This document shows positions 36,427 to 45,553 of a DNA stretch of 64,000 bases, in pieces (position 1 is the first letter of the stretch; every line of letters begins with the position of its first letter). A program made the translations under genes and the position numbers. The notes beneath the pieces are model-generated. The model was not told the DNA's origin and searched no databases. It worked only from the letters and a program-made list of their open reading frames with translations. This DNA is from Borreliella garinii (lineage in GTDB: Bacteria > Spirochaetota > Spirochaetia > Borreliales > Borreliaceae): positions 310,001-374,000 of the forward strand of contig NZ_CP018744.1 in assembly GCF_001922545.1 (NCBI RefSeq), written 5' to 3'.

Positions 36427-37776
36427 ACTATAATTATTAATATATTTTTGATATTTTTCTAAATATTCTTCATGAATCTCACTAATAGGCGAAACAACAT
36501 GCTTAATCTTTGCAAGCTTTAGAAAAGAATCATTCAAACTGCCAAATTCTCTTAAAGAATAGAATGCTTGAATTGCTCCCCCAATAATCTCTGAATGCTT
36601 AAAATCAAAAATCTTTAAATCTTTGCCAATAATATTTGCTTTTATTTGATTTAAAAACAAATTATCAGAATTAGATCCACTAACAAAAATACTCAAAATT
36701 TCTTTTTTATAGGCTTTTAACTCTACCAATCTGTTGTAAAAAGCAAAACATACAAACTCAAGTATTGCTAAACCAATCTCTAACGGATTTTTAATACTAC
36801 CAAAAATTCCTTTACTTAAATCTTTACAAATATAAGGATCTAAAATAAATAGATCATTAAAAAGTTTAATTTTGCTTGGATAAAAGTATACATTATTTAA
36901 AGTGGCACTGTTAACAATCTTTTTTAAAAGAGCCTCAAAAGTCAAATTTTTTTTATAAAAACTGTCTTTTAATAATTGAATCAAATATCCAAAAGGAACA
37001 ATTCTCCCAACAATAAAATATCCTTCTAAAAAATAAGGATATTCCAAAGAAAATCCGGGTAAATATGCACTTGAAACAAAATTAAACCCTTCACTTGTAC
37101 CCATTCTATTTGATACAATTCCCTCTTTAAAAGCACCGCTTCCTACTAAAACACTCAAATAATCTGATCCCGCATTAATTACACTAATTCCGCTATTTAG
37201 TCCAAATTCAACTCCTGCTTTATAGGTTACAACGCCAACATTTTCCCCCATTTTTATAAACGGAGGAAATTTGTTCTTATCAAGTCCATATTTTTTTATC
37301 TCTATATCATCCCAAATAAAGGGAATGTACTCTATGCTTGGGAAACTTGTAAAAAGCTTTCCTGTAAGCAAATAAATAAAATACTCAAAACAGGAAACAA
37401 AATAGCTTATTTTAGAATATGTGCCTCTTTCAACCGTACTAAGCACATAGGGCAAAAATACAGACTTTCCTCTAAAATAGGGCTTATTTTTTTTAAGGGA
37501 ATTCCAATGTAACACTTCTAAAGGAATTAAATTTGAATTTAAAGCAATTAAACATGGTGAAATACCACTAATAGAAATGCAATCTATTTTGCTAGACTGA
37601 AAATTGGATATAGCCTTTTTAAAAGAAAAAAGCCATATATTGAAGTCAAAATTTTCGAAATCGACATCAAAATAATCCGAATAACTAACATCAATATAAC
37701 TTAAAACTCCATTTTCAGAACTAACTAATGCTGCCTTTAAAACACTAGTGCCAATATCAATACTAAGGGAATTCAT
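36409..37776 (-). CDS. xylB: FGGY-family carbohydrate kinase (annotated xylulokinase in relatives)
   Basis: A 455-residue sugar kinase of the actin-like ATPase fold. N-terminal phosphate motif SLSIDIGTSVLKAALVS; central NAGSDYLSVLVGSGAFKEG with the probable catalytic aspartate; adenosine region SIFVSGSNSDNLFLNQIKAN. The N-terminal substrate loop HWNSLKKNKPYF differs from true xylulokinases, so the sugar is uncertain. It starts 3 bases after prs on the same strand, forming a two-gene operon linking sugar phosphates with PRPP. By order BB_0545. Confidence 0.85.
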   Translation of the reverse strand: MNSLSIDIGTSVLKAALVSSENGVLSYIDVSYSDYFDVDFENFDFNIWLFSFKKAISNFQSSKIDCISISGISPCLIALNSNLIPLEVLHWNSLKKNKPYFRGKSVFLPYVLSTVERGTYSKISYFVSCFEYFIYLLTGKLFTSFPSIEYIPFIWDDIEIKKYGLDKNKFPPFIKMGENVGVVTYKAGVEFGLNSGISVINAGSDYLSVLVGSGAFKEGIVSNRMGTSEGFNFVSSAYLPGFSLEYPYFLEGYFIVGRIVPFGYLIQLLKDSFYKKNLTFEALLKKIVNSATLNNVYFYPSKIKLFNDLFILDPYICKDLSKGIFGSIKNPLEIGLAILEFVCFAFYNRLVELKAYKKEILSIFVSGSNSDNLFLNQIKANIIGKDLKIFDFKHSEIIGGAIQAFYSLREFGSLNDSFLKLAKIKHVVSPISEIHEEYLEKYQKYINNYSLFVNG

Positions 37777-37779
37777 AAA

Positions 37780-39000
37780 CTAGCCCTTAGTAATCAATTT
37801 TTGAATATCGTCTCTTCTATCAAGAATCTTTTGTAAACCAACTTTATTATAAATTGCAAATATTGCATTCGCAAAAAGATGTGCAACATTAGTTTCATGA
37901 TACCAGGGTTTATTTATTAACTCATCATTATGACAAACAGCATTCGTTCCAATTATTTTATAAAAATACCCTTCCTCATAAGCTTTGTCAAAATATTTAA
38001 TAGCATCTCCATTGAAAAAGGGCAAACTAATCCCACATATAATCTTTTTAGCGCCCATGCTTTTAAGCAATTTCATTGCCTTAATCAGAGTGCCCCCAGT
38101 AGCCAACATATCATCACTCATAAAAACATTCTTACCTTCAACATCTCCTAAAAGTTTGGTTACAGAAATATTTGAATCAGTAACATCATTTGAAACTCTT
38201 GAATAATCTCTCTCCTTATAAAGCAAAGCAAGAGGACTCTTAAGACTTGATGCAAAAAATTTATTTCTACTTACAGCACCTGTATCAGGTGAAACAATAA
38301 CTAAATTAGAATCTCTGATGTCAATCAAATCCCCAAGAGACTTAAAGATTTCATAAGAAACATTTAAATTTTCAAAATAAACCTTTCTAAATACATTCTC
38401 AATGGCCTTTGAATGAATGTCCAAGGTTAAAATATGCCTAATTCCCAACTCTTCTAAAAATCTTCCAATAAGACTTGCCGTTAAACATTCTCTTGAATGT
38501 TTTTTATCTTGCCTTGAATAAGGATAAGATGGAATAATAACACTAACTGAGTTGGCTTTAGCCTGCATACAAGCATCTATTGTTGTCATTAAATTCATTA
38601 TATGATCATTAACTGTCATAATAATTTTTTCACTACTATTTATCTCAACTTCATAAGTATTAGCAACATCCTGGACAATAAAGATATCCTTATTCCTAAT
38701 TGTTTTTAAAATTTCAGTTTTAAATTCACCATTGGCGAATTTAACAAATTTTACAGGAATTTCTAAAGGCTCTTTACTTTTAAAAGTAGATAAACTAAGC
38801 CCTTCTAAAAAAGGAGATAAAACTTTTTCAATCTTAAAAATTTCCTCCTTTAAGGCTTTAGAATCTTGACATATACTATCTACAATATCATTTTCAACAT
38901 TTATAAATATTCGTTCAAGCTCTTCTATTATTTTATTGGCGAAAACTTTGCCCCCAGGACAAGCAATAATTCCTATTGATTTTTTTTTAAGTAAATTCAC
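37780..39000 (-). CDS. prs: Ribose-phosphate pyrophosphokinase, enlarged form
   Basis: Makes PRPP from ribose 5-phosphate and ATP for nucleotide salvage. Motifs: IPSYPYSRQDKKHSRECLTA (ATP loop), LTLDIHSKAI, and the PRPP loop FMSDDMLATGGTLIKAM. At 406 residues it is about 90 longer than the usual 315. The extra sequence is mostly an insertion at residues about 30-88 (after IIEELERIF, before FANGEFKTEI) plus a shorter one around YEVEINSSEKIIMTVNDH. So it belongs to an atypical long subgroup. First gene of the operon with the FGGY kinase. By order BB_0544. Confidence 0.93.
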   Translation of the reverse strand: MNLLKKKSIGIIACPGGKVFANKIIEELERIFINVENDIVDSICQDSKALKEEIFKIEKVLSPFLEGLSLSTFKSKEPLEIPVKFVKFANGEFKTEILKTIRNKDIFIVQDVANTYEVEINSSEKIIMTVNDHIMNLMTTIDACMQAKANSVSVIIPSYPYSRQDKKHSRECLTASLIGRFLEELGIRHILTLDIHSKAIENVFRKVYFENLNVSYEIFKSLGDLIDIRDSNLVIVSPDTGAVSRNKFFASSLKSPLALLYKERDYSRVSNDVTDSNISVTKLLGDVEGKNVFMSDDMLATGGTLIKAMKLLKSMGAKKIICGISLPFFNGDAIKYFDKAYEEGYFYKIIGTNAVCHNDELINKPWYHETNVAHLFANAIFAIYNKVGLQKILDRRDDIQKLITKG

Positions 39001-39205
39001 CTAACTCCTCGTTATTTTTTTAAAAAATACCTTAACAACTTTCATTTGACAATTAATATAATTTATAAACACGAAAATAACTAAAAATTTTTTAAAGCAA
39101 GGTCATTAAAATAATTTAGCTTTAATAATAAAAAGAAAAATCGAAAAATCCTATTAATATCAAAAACAAATATTATGCATAATCCTAAAAACAAAATTGA
39201 CTAAA

Positions 39206-39856
39206 CTATACAATTCCAAATTCAAATCCTATCCCAAACTTAAAATCAGAAAATTTAAAGTTTTGAATATTCCAAACATAGTAACCTTCAAGAATTAAAA
39301 AAGAAAATGAAAGCCTAGCACCAATATCCCAACCTATTGTTCCCATTTCTGCTAAAACAGAATCTGCAGCAGCAGTAGCTATATTAATTTTAGGACCTGT
39401 GAAAAACGCTAAAGCCAAAACAAAAAAATCTAATTTTGTATAAAATCTCGGTGTTATTGCCATAACAAACGAAAAATTTTCATTTGCAGTTCCATCTGAA
39501 CGCTTTATTACTTTAAAAAGGTTTATGTCAAACATGAGCTCACCTCCAATAGAAACAAAATCATCAAATTTAGCACCAAATTGAGCATAAGTCCCATATC
39601 TTAATCCAGCTTTAGCAATATTGGCCAAATCGGAAAATTTTTGAACTATACCTTCTTTTTCCATTGGGGATAAATCTGAAGGCAAATTTTGCTTAAGCTT
39701 TGCATTAATCTCTAAAGCCTCATTATAAAAGCTTGAAAAGGGACTAACAGGAAAAGCAACCCCACCACCAAAATTAAATTCAAAATTAGTATCTGCAAAA
39801 CCATTAACCACAAAAATCCCAAATAAACATAAAATTAAAAATTTAAGCCTCATCAT
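39206..39856 (-). CDS. Predicted outer-membrane beta-barrel protein
   Basis: A 216-residue exported protein. Signal peptide LKFLILCLFGIFVVNGFA, then glycine/aromatic-rich strands (FEFNFGGGVAFPVSPF, YGTYAQFGAKFDDFVSIGGE, FVMAITPRFYTKLDFFVLAL) and a final strand DFKFGIGFEFGIV. One alpha-helical segment (ALEINAKLKQNLPSDLSPME) sits after the first strand and may form a loop or plug. Start choice: the frame opens at TTG 39862, but AGGAG lies 9 bases before ATG 39856. No close family recognised. By order BB_0543. Confidence 0.78.
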   Translation of the reverse strand: MMRLKFLILCLFGIFVVNGFADTNFEFNFGGGVAFPVSPFSSFYNEALEINAKLKQNLPSDLSPMEKEGIVQKFSDLANIAKAGLRYGTYAQFGAKFDDFVSIGGELMFDINLFKVIKRSDGTANENFSFVMAITPRFYTKLDFFVLALAFFTGPKINIATAAADSVLAEMGTIGWDIGARLSFSFLILEGYYVWNIQNFKFSDFKFGIGFEFGIV

Positions 39857-39957
39857 ATACAAAATCTCCTACAAAAATTTATGAAAAATAAAACAGAGTT
39901 TATATTGCATACCTTATTATATAATAATTATGACAAAGTAAAAAAGTAAGCAAAAAA

Positions 39958-40485
39958 TTAACCCTTGATAATAGAAGAAACTATTTCTTCAACACCGCTT
40001 GGCATAGGATGATTTAGCTCTTTATATCTTAAAATATATTTTTTTGCATTCTTTTTATCGCTCTTTAAATGATAAATGTAAAAAATATTAAATAGCGCCT
40101 CTTTATTTGCAGGTGCAAATTCTAGAGTTTTTAAATAATAAATCAAAGCATTATCTAAATCATTTTTTTTAAAGAATAAATATCCTTTCAAATTAATTAA
40201 CAAAATATTTTCTGGATCTTCTTTTATAATGGAATTGAGTTTCAACTCAGCTTCTACATATTTTTTCAAATTAATGCAAGCTAAAATAAAATTGTAACTT
40301 GAATCATTGCCAGCATTAATATTAAATTTAATAGATTTTTCATAAAGCAAAACAGAAGTCTCATTATTACCAAGCTCTTCATTTAATTTAGCAAGCTTAT
40401 AATATTCACCTGATATGTTTTGATATTCCCTAGAAATAGAGCTGCAAGACAAAATAAAAACAATAACAAATAGTAATTTATACAT
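39958..40485 (-). CDS. TPR-repeat lipoprotein
   Basis: A 175-residue protein starting with a lipoprotein signal (LFVIVFILSC, lipidated Cys at 14) and followed by about four tetratricopeptide repeats, e.g. YKLAKLNEELGNNETSVLLY and INLKGYLFFKKNDLDNALIY. TPR lipoproteins of this size often assist outer-membrane assembly or envelope complexes; no specific role can be assigned. It stands alone between the barrel gene and the KTSC gene. By order BB_0542. Confidence 0.85.
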   Translation of the reverse strand: MYKLLFVIVFILSCSSISREYQNISGEYYKLAKLNEELGNNETSVLLYEKSIKFNINAGNDSSYNFILACINLKKYVEAELKLNSIIKEDPENILLINLKGYLFFKKNDLDNALIYYLKTLEFAPANKEALFNIFYIYHLKSDKKNAKKYILRYKELNHPMPSGVEEIVSSIIKG

Positions 40486-40654
40486 AAAAAATTTACCTAA
40501 ATCCTTAATACTAATTTAAATTATTTAAAGCAGTAAACTAGCGCTAAATCTAACAATAATCAAAATATTAAACTTCAATGTTATTAAAATTTAAAATTAA
40601 ACAAACCATATTGATGATTATAGAATAAAATTTATTACTCTAAAAGCTAACCAT

Positions 40655-40692
40655 AAAATAAGCCCTCCTGTTTAAAAACAAAAGGGCTTTTA
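40655..40692 (-). terminator. Terminator after the KTSC gene
   Basis: On the minus strand, AAGCCCT...TGTT and AACA...AGGGCTT form a hairpin with a 2x2 mismatch and a 4-base loop, followed by ATTTTATGG. It begins about 20 bases past the stop of the 80-residue gene. Confidence 0.75.
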
Positions 40693-40711
40693 ATACTATC
40701 TAAAAAACAAA

Positions 40712-40954
40712 TTAAAGCTTTTCTTGGTCATACTTGTTAAATATATTTTCTGTTAAATATTTGCCAACTGATCTTTTGTCCTCAATAAGTTTAGATATTA
40801 CACTAAAATGTCTTGGTTCGATCTTAAAATACTTATAAGCTCTTCCATCCTTAAAAAATACAGAAAGCTCAGACACAGAAGAATCATAACCTACCTGTGA
40901 TATTTTGCTCAATTCATTAGATATTGTTAAAGTTTCCAACTCAAATTCCTCCAA
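40712..40954 (-). CDS. KTSC-domain small protein (80 aa)
   Basis: Small soluble protein that fits the KTSC domain: ISQVGYDSSVSELSVFFKDG then RAYKYFKIEPRHFSVI and the S-x-G-x-Y segment SVGKYLTENIFNKY. In other bacteria this domain occurs alone or fused to lysyl-tRNA synthetase and helicases; its biochemical role is unclear. It has its own terminator and no operon partner. By order BB_0541. Confidence 0.78.
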   Translation of the reverse strand: MEEFELETLTISNELSKISQVGYDSSVSELSVFFKDGRAYKYFKIEPRHFSVISKLIEDKRSVGKYLTENIFNKYDQEKL

Positions 40955-41229
40955 ATAATTATCTTAGGAGTATAATAATAAAGTAAGAGTTAATTCACTA
41001 AATAAAAAATTTTAATCAATAAAATCAAAATCTACTAAATGATATATTCCCTAATATAAGGATATACATTAATGTAACTTTAATCAAGCAAACTGCAAAC
41101 ATCGTGTTAAATAGTTTAAACTTCAAAATATTTAATAGTATAAAATGCTATGAGATAGATTTTTAAAAAAAAATTTTGTAAAATTACTAAGATAGTTAAT
41201 CTTCTACTCAAATGTCATCAGGAGGAACA

Positions 41230-41250
41230 ATGTCTAATGGACTACAATAA
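41230..41250 (+). other. Seven-codon mini-frame overlapping the fusA start
   Basis: ATG 41230 (ATGTCTAATGGACTACAATAA, shown here as one unit; codes for six residues) lies 4 bases after AGGAGG 41220-41225 and is out of frame with fusA, whose ATG 41237 is inside it. Ribosomes could choose either ATG. Confidence 0.4.
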
Positions 41251-43318
41251 ATTACGAAACATAGGTATCAGCGCTCACATCGACTCAGGAAAAACCACTC
41301 TTACAGAACGCATTCTTTTTTATTGCAACAAAATTCATGCAATTCACGAAGTAAAAGGTAAAGATGGAGTTGGCGCAACAATGGACTCAATGGAACTTGA
41401 AAGAGAAAGAGGAATCACAATAGCATCAGCTGCAACTCACGTTGAATGGAAAGATTTTCCAATAAATATTATTGATACACCAGGTCACGTAGATTTTACA
41501 ATTGAAGTTGAAAGATCTCTTAGGGTGCTTGACGGAGCAATATTAGTTCTTGACTCTGTTGCTGGAGTTCAATCCCAATCAATAACTGTTGATCGACAAC
41601 TTAAAAGATACAGCGTGCCACGCCTTGCATTTGTAAACAAATGCGATAAAATTGGAGCAAATCCCTACAATGTAAAAGATCAACTAAGATCAAAACTTGA
41701 CTTAAACTCCGTTTTAATGCAAATTCCAATTGGGTTAGAAGATAAACATATTGGAGTTATAGACCTTGTATTAATGAAAGCCTACTATTTTGAGGGAAAA
41801 GATGGAACAGAAATAATAGAAAAAGAAATACCCTTAGATCTATTAGAAGAAGCAAAAAAGAAACGAGAAATAATGCTTGATGCTCTTGCAGACTTTAATG
41901 ATGAACTTATGGAACTACACATGGAAGGTAAAGATGTCCCTATTGAAATAATATACAATGCAATTAGAACAGGAACATTGGCTTTAAAATTATGCCCTGT
42001 ATTTATGGGTTCTGCTTATAAAAACAAAGGGGTGCAATTGCTCTTAGATGCTGTAACTAGATTTTTACCATCCCCTCATGATATAAAAAACACTGCTCTT
42101 GACCTCAATAATAATGAAAAAGAAATCGATCTTAAAATTGACAACGATCTACCAACTGTGGCTCTTGCATTTAAACTTGAAGACGGACAATACGGCCAAT
42201 TAACCTATGTTAGAATCTATCAAGGAACTTTAAAAAAAGGACAAGAACTTATCAACTCAAGAACTTCTAAAAAATTCAAAGTCGGAAGACTTATCAGAAT
42301 GCACGCTAATAATACAGAAGATATTGAATTTGGAGGAAGCGGTGACATTGTTGCTTTATTCGGAATAGAATGTGCATCAGGAGATACATTTTGTGATCCA
42401 TCAATCAATTATTCAATGACATCAATGTTTATTCCAGACCCAGTAATTTCTCTTTCTGTAAAACCAAAAGACAAAAAATCTGCTGACAATATGGCTAAAG
42501 CTCTTGGAAGATTTACAAAAGAAGATCCAACATTTAAAACTTATGTTGACATTGAATCAAACGAAACAATAATTCAAGGCATGGGAGAACTACACTTAGA
42601 AGTTTACATTGAAAGAATGAAAAGAGAGTTTAAAGCAGAAGTTGAAACCGGCATGCCACAAGTAGCCTATAGAGAAACAATTACAGGAAAAGCTGAATTC
42701 AATTATACTCACAAAAAGCAATCTGGGGGAGCTGGTCAGTTTGGACGAGTTGCTGGATTTATGGAACCTCTTAATAAAGAAGGAGAAACATATGAATTTG
42801 TTAATCTGATAAAAGGAGGAGTAATCCCAACAGAATACATCCCATCATGTGACAAAGGCTTCCAAAAGGCAATGGAAAAAGGAACATTAATTGGTTTTCC
42901 AATAGTTGATATAAAAATAACAATCAATGATGGCCAATATCACATTGTTGACTCATCTGATATTGCATTCCAATTAGCAGCAATTGGTGCTTTTAGAGAG
43001 GCTTATGAAAAAGCAAAACCTACAATTCTTGAGCCAATAATGAAAGTTACCCTTGAGGGGCCTACTGAATTCCAAGGAAATATGTTTGGACTTTTAAACC
43101 AAAGAAGGGGAATAATAACAGGTTCACTAGAAGATGGAAGTTTTTCAAAAGTTGAAGCTGAGGTGCCTTTAAGTGAAATGTTTGGATTTTCAACAGTCCT
43201 TAGATCCTCTACCCAAGGAAAAGCAGAATTCTCAATGGAATTCTTAAAATATGGAAAAGTTCCAAGCGCCATATTTGATGAACTTCGCAAAAAATTTAAC
43301 GATCAAAACAAATCTTAA
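41237..43318 (+). CDS. fusA: Elongation factor G (EF-G1, mitochondrial-type)
   Basis: Translocating GTPase of 693 residues. G1 [18 protein letters not shown]2 [16 protein letters not shown]3 [21 protein letters not shown]4 [10 protein letters not shown]; the C-terminal domains III-V are complete, with the domain IV segment GGAGQFGRV. The [12 protein letters not shown] version is typical of the spirochaete/planctomycete and mitochondrial EF-G1 group. As I recall, Borrelia has two EF-G proteins with divided work: this one in translocation and the other (BB_0691) in ribosome recycling. AGGAGG stands 11 bases before ATG 41237, an unusually long spacing. By order BB_0540. Confidence 0.97.
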   Translation: MDYNKLRNIGISAHIDSGKTTLTERILFYCNKIHAIHEVKGKDGVGATMDSMELERERGITIASAATHVEWKDFPINIIDTPGHVDFTIEVERSLRVLDGAILVLDSVAGVQSQSITVDRQLKRYSVPRLAFVNKCDKIGANPYNVKDQLRSKLDLNSVLMQIPIGLEDKHIGVIDLVLMKAYYFEGKDGTEIIEKEIPLDLLEEAKKKREIMLDALADFNDELMELHMEGKDVPIEIIYNAIRTGTLALKLCPVFMGSAYKNKGVQLLLDAVTRFLPSPHDIKNTALDLNNNEKEIDLKIDNDLPTVALAFKLEDGQYGQLTYVRIYQGTLKKGQELINSRTSKKFKVGRLIRMHANNTEDIEFGGSGDIVALFGIECASGDTFCDPSINYSMTSMFIPDPVISLSVKPKDKKSADNMAKALGRFTKEDPTFKTYVDIESNETIIQGMGELHLEVYIERMKREFKAEVETGMPQVAYRETITGKAEFNYTHKKQSGGAGQFGRVAGFMEPLNKEGETYEFVNLIKGGVIPTEYIPSCDKGFQKAMEKGTLIGFPIVDIKITINDGQYHIVDSSDIAFQLAAIGAFREAYEKAKPTILEPIMKVTLEGPTEFQGNMFGLLNQRRGIITGSLEDGSFSKVEAEVPLSEMFGFSTVLRSSTQGKAEFSMEFLKYGKVPSAIFDELRKKFNDQNKS

Positions 43319-43340
43319 ACAATAATAAGGAGGCTTTATT

Positions 43341-44039
43341 ATGATCGACTTAACACAAGAAAAACAAGAAATATTAATAAAAAATAAATTTTTAGCCAAA
43401 GTTTTTGGGCTTATGTCAATTGGACTTTTAATTTCAGCAATATTTGCATATGCAACCTCAGAAAATCAAGCAATAAAAGCAATAATATTCTCAAATCCAA
43501 TGTCATTTATGACTATAATACTTATGCAATTTGGACTTGTATATGCAATAAGTGGCGCTCTTAATAAGATATCAAGCAATACTGCAACAGCTCTTTTTCT
43601 ACTCTACTCAGCACTAACAGGAGTAACATTATCTTCTATATTTATGATTTATACACAAGGATCAATAGTATTTACATTTGGAATTACTGCTGGAACATTT
43701 CTTGGAATGTCTGTTTATGGATACACTACAACAACAGATCTAACAAAAATGGGAAGCTATCTAATAATGGGCTTATGGGGAATTATTATTGCATCTCTTG
43801 TTAATATGTTTTTTAGAAGTTCAGGCCTTAATTTCCTTATATCTATTTTAGGCGTAATCATATTCACAGGACTAACAGCTTATGACGTTCAAAATATTGC
43901 TAAAATGGATAGAATGCTACAAGACGATACTGAAATAAAAAATAGAATGGCAGTTGTAGCATCACTTAAGCTTTATTTAGATTTTATAAATTTATTCTTA
44001 TATCTTCTAAGATTTTTGGGCCAAAGAAGAAACGACTAA
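43341..44039 (+). CDS. Bax inhibitor-1/YccA family membrane protein
   Basis: A 232-residue protein with seven membrane segments and the BI-1 signature: LAKVFGLMSIGLLISAIFAY at the start, ILGVIIFTGLTAYDVQNIAK near the end, and the final helix LKLYLDFINLFLYLLRFLG. The paired acidic residues typical of pH-sensing calcium-leak members appear as D in AYDVQ and D in YLDF. It follows fusA by 22 bases with AAGGAGG before its ATG and is followed by a strong terminator. By order BB_0539. Confidence 0.93.
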   Translation: MIDLTQEKQEILIKNKFLAKVFGLMSIGLLISAIFAYATSENQAIKAIIFSNPMSFMTIILMQFGLVYAISGALNKISSNTATALFLLYSALTGVTLSSIFMIYTQGSIVFTFGITAGTFLGMSVYGYTTTTDLTKMGSYLIMGLWGIIIASLVNMFFRSSGLNFLISILGVIIFTGLTAYDVQNIAKMDRMLQDDTEIKNRMAVVASLKLYLDFINLFLYLLRFLGQRRND

Positions 44040-44077
44040 AATAACAATAAAAAAACATTTTTATGAAAAATTCAATC

Positions 44078-44115
44078 AAAAATGAATGCTTTTAAGTTAA
44101 AGCATTCATTTTTAG
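44078..44115 (+). terminator. Strong intrinsic terminator after the BI-1 gene
   Basis: AAAAATGAATGCTTT and AAAGCATTCATTTTT form a perfect 15-bp stem around a 6-base loop (44093-44098), with the terminal T tract. It ends the fusA/BI-1 transcript and sits upstream of the bactofilin start. Confidence 0.88.
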
Positions 44116-44123
44116 AGGTTTCA

Positions 44124-44480
44124 ATGAGCATAGATAGTTTAGAATTCGAAGAAAGTAGTACTCAAAATGTAATTAAAAAAAATTTTGAATTTGAAGGATA
44201 TATTGAAAGTAATAAACCAATAATAATAGAAGGAAAGCTTAAGGGCTTAATAAACTCATCAAACTCAATCTATCTAAGGGAAAAAGCTAGTGTTGAAGCT
44301 GAAATAAAATGCCAACACCTACTAAATCATGGAAAAATAAAAGGAAATATTGAGGCTTTAAAAACAATTAAAATCTACAAAACCGGCAAATTAATAGGAA
44401 ACATTAAAACCAAAGAACTTTTTATTGATTCTGGAGCAATATTTAAGGGGAATTGTGAAATGGAGGATTTTGAAGAATGA
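44124..44480 (+). CDS. Bactofilin
   Basis: Cytoskeletal beta-helix protein that polymerises without nucleotide, often tied to cell shape or wall modification. About 118 residues with repeating six-residue turns: FEFEGYIESNKPIIIEGKLK, IYLREKASVEAEIKCQHLLN and ELFIDSGAIFKGNCEM. The open frame extends up to 44082, but that part lies inside the terminator hairpin; AGAGG 5 bases before ATG 44124 marks the true start (MSIDSLEF). It overlaps the TPR gene by 4 bases (ATGA), so the two are co-translated. By order BB_0538. Confidence 0.87.
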   Translation: MSIDSLEFEESSTQNVIKKNFEFEGYIESNKPIIIEGKLKGLINSSNSIYLREKASVEAEIKCQHLLNHGKIKGNIEALKTIKIYKTGKLIGNIKTKELFIDSGAIFKGNCEMEDFEE

Positions 44481-45121
44481 AATTCTTTTTTCTATTACAA
44501 ATAACTTTAATTCTGCTATCCAATTCAATCTTATTATTTGGACAATCGCAGCTTAAGGAAAAAGAAGACTCCCTCCTTCTCTATAAAGAAGGAAAATTTA
44601 AAGAAGCTATTTCAAATACGTTAGAAGAAATTCGGTTAAGTCCTAACAACTTAGATGCTAGAACAATATTGATATGGAGCTTAATAGCTATAGGAGAATA
44701 CAAAAGAGCTGAAAAAGAAGCTATTGTGGGTCTTGGCATTAAAAAATATGACATAAGAATTATTCAAGCACTAGGAGAAGCTTATTTTTTCCAAAAAAAT
44801 TATGAGAATGCATTAAAATACTTTCAAGAATATATTAGCCTTGATTCCAAGGGCGCAAGAATAATAAAAGTTTATAATTTGATTGCAGATTCCTTCTATG
44901 AGTTAAAAAGATATAATGAAGCAGATTTTGCATACGAAAATGCATTACGATTTGCTCCTAATAACCAAAATTTATTAATAAAATTAGCAAGATCAAGAAT
45001 AAATGCAAATAATAAAATATTAGCAGAAGAAGCACTAATTAAACTCCTTACGATCTCTCCTAATAATCTAGAAGCAAAAAATTTACTAGAAGAATTAAAA
45101 AAAAACAACAGTAAACCTTGA
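44477..45121 (+). CDS. Exported TPR-repeat protein
   Basis: A 214-residue protein with a signal sequence (LLQITLILLSNSILLFGQSQ) and four to five TPR units, e.g. LLYKEGKFKEAISNTLEEIR, ALGEAYFFQKNYENALKYFQ and LIADSFYELKRYNEADFAYE. Probably periplasmic. Coupled to the bactofilin gene, which suggests a shared role in envelope or cell-shape work. Its stop codon TGA is part of the TTGACA box of the next promoter. By order BB_0537. Confidence 0.86.
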   Translation: MKFFFLLQITLILLSNSILLFGQSQLKEKEDSLLLYKEGKFKEAISNTLEEIRLSPNNLDARTILIWSLIAIGEYKRAEKEAIVGLGIKKYDIRIIQALGEAYFFQKNYENALKYFQEYISLDSKGARIIKVYNLIADSFYELKRYNEADFAYENALRFAPNNQNLLIKLARSRINANNKILAEEALIKLLTISPNNLEAKNLLEELKKNNSKP

Positions 45122-45146
45122 CATTCAATTTATAAAAACTTATTCT
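45118..45146 (+). promoter_or_regulatory. Promoter of tRNA-Lys(CTT)
   Basis: A perfect TTGACA (45118-45123), 17-base spacer and TATTCT (45141-45146), 24 bases before the tRNA. The -35 box overlaps the stop codon of the upstream TPR gene. Confidence 0.65.
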
Positions 45147-45169
45147 TATTGTTAGCAAATTAATAAACT

Positions 45170-45242
45170 GGGCTGCTAGCTCAAGTGGTAGAGCATCGGA
45201 CTCTTAATCCGTTGGTTACAGGTTCAAGTCCTGTGCAGCTCA
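45170..45242 (+). tRNA. tRNA-Lys (anticodon CTT)
   Basis: A 73-base cloverleaf: acceptor GGGCTGC/GCAGCTC, D-loop AGCTCAAGTGGTAGAGC, anticodon stem TCGGA/TCCGT around loop CTCTTAA (anticodon CTT), T arm with GGTTCAAGTCC. No encoded CCA. Confidence 0.96.
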
Positions 45243-45295
45243 AATTGTTAAGTGCCTTTTTGGTATAAAGTTCTTAATTTTTATGCTAATTTAAC

Positions 45296-45324
45296 TTGAC
45301 ATTATTGGAAATTAAATATACTAT
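45296..45324 (+). promoter_or_regulatory. Promoter of the tRNA-Lys(TTT)-tRNA-Glu unit
   Basis: Perfect TTGACA (45296-45301), 17-base spacer, TACTAT (45319-45324), 28 bases before the tRNA. A near-consensus sigma-70-type promoter. Confidence 0.8.
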
Positions 45325-45352
45325 TAATTTTGATAGTCATAAAATGACTTTT

Positions 45353-45425
45353 GGGCTCATAGCTCAGGTGGTAGAGCAGCGCCCTTTTAAGGCGTTTGTC
45401 GTAGGTTCGAGTCCTACTGAGCTCA
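45353..45425 (+). tRNA. tRNA-Lys (anticodon TTT)
   Basis: A 73-base cloverleaf: acceptor GGGCTCA/TGAGCTC, D-loop AGCTCAGGTGGTAGAGC, anticodon stem GCGCC/GGCGT with loop CTTTTAA (anticodon TTT), T arm GTAGG-TTCGAGT-CCTAC. Five T residues separate it from tRNA-Glu. Confidence 0.96.
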
Positions 45426-45430
45426 TTTTT

Positions 45431-45502
45431 GTCCTCTTCGTCTATCGGTCAGGACTCCAGGTTTTCATCCTGGCAAGAGGGGTTCGATTCCCCTAGAGGA
45501 TG
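45431..45502 (+). tRNA. tRNA-Glu (anticodon TTC)
   Basis: A 72-base cloverleaf: acceptor GTCCTCT/AGAGGAT (G-T first pair), anticodon stem CCAGG/CCTGG around loop TTTTCAT (anticodon TTC), T arm AGGGG-TTCGATT-CCCCT. Co-transcribed with tRNA-Lys(TTT). Confidence 0.96.
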
Positions 45503-45553
45503 TCTTTTAAGAAAAAGTTATATTTAGTCTTTTAGATTTCCAATAAACATAAC

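Noticed and set aside
44082-44123. Upstream start of the bactofilin frame
   Set aside because: It lies inside a strong intrinsic terminator and has no ribosome site.
45296-45496. Open frame of 66 codons on the plus strand
   Set aside because: It covers the promoter, tRNA-Lys(TTT) and most of tRNA-Glu; translation through tRNAs is not credible.
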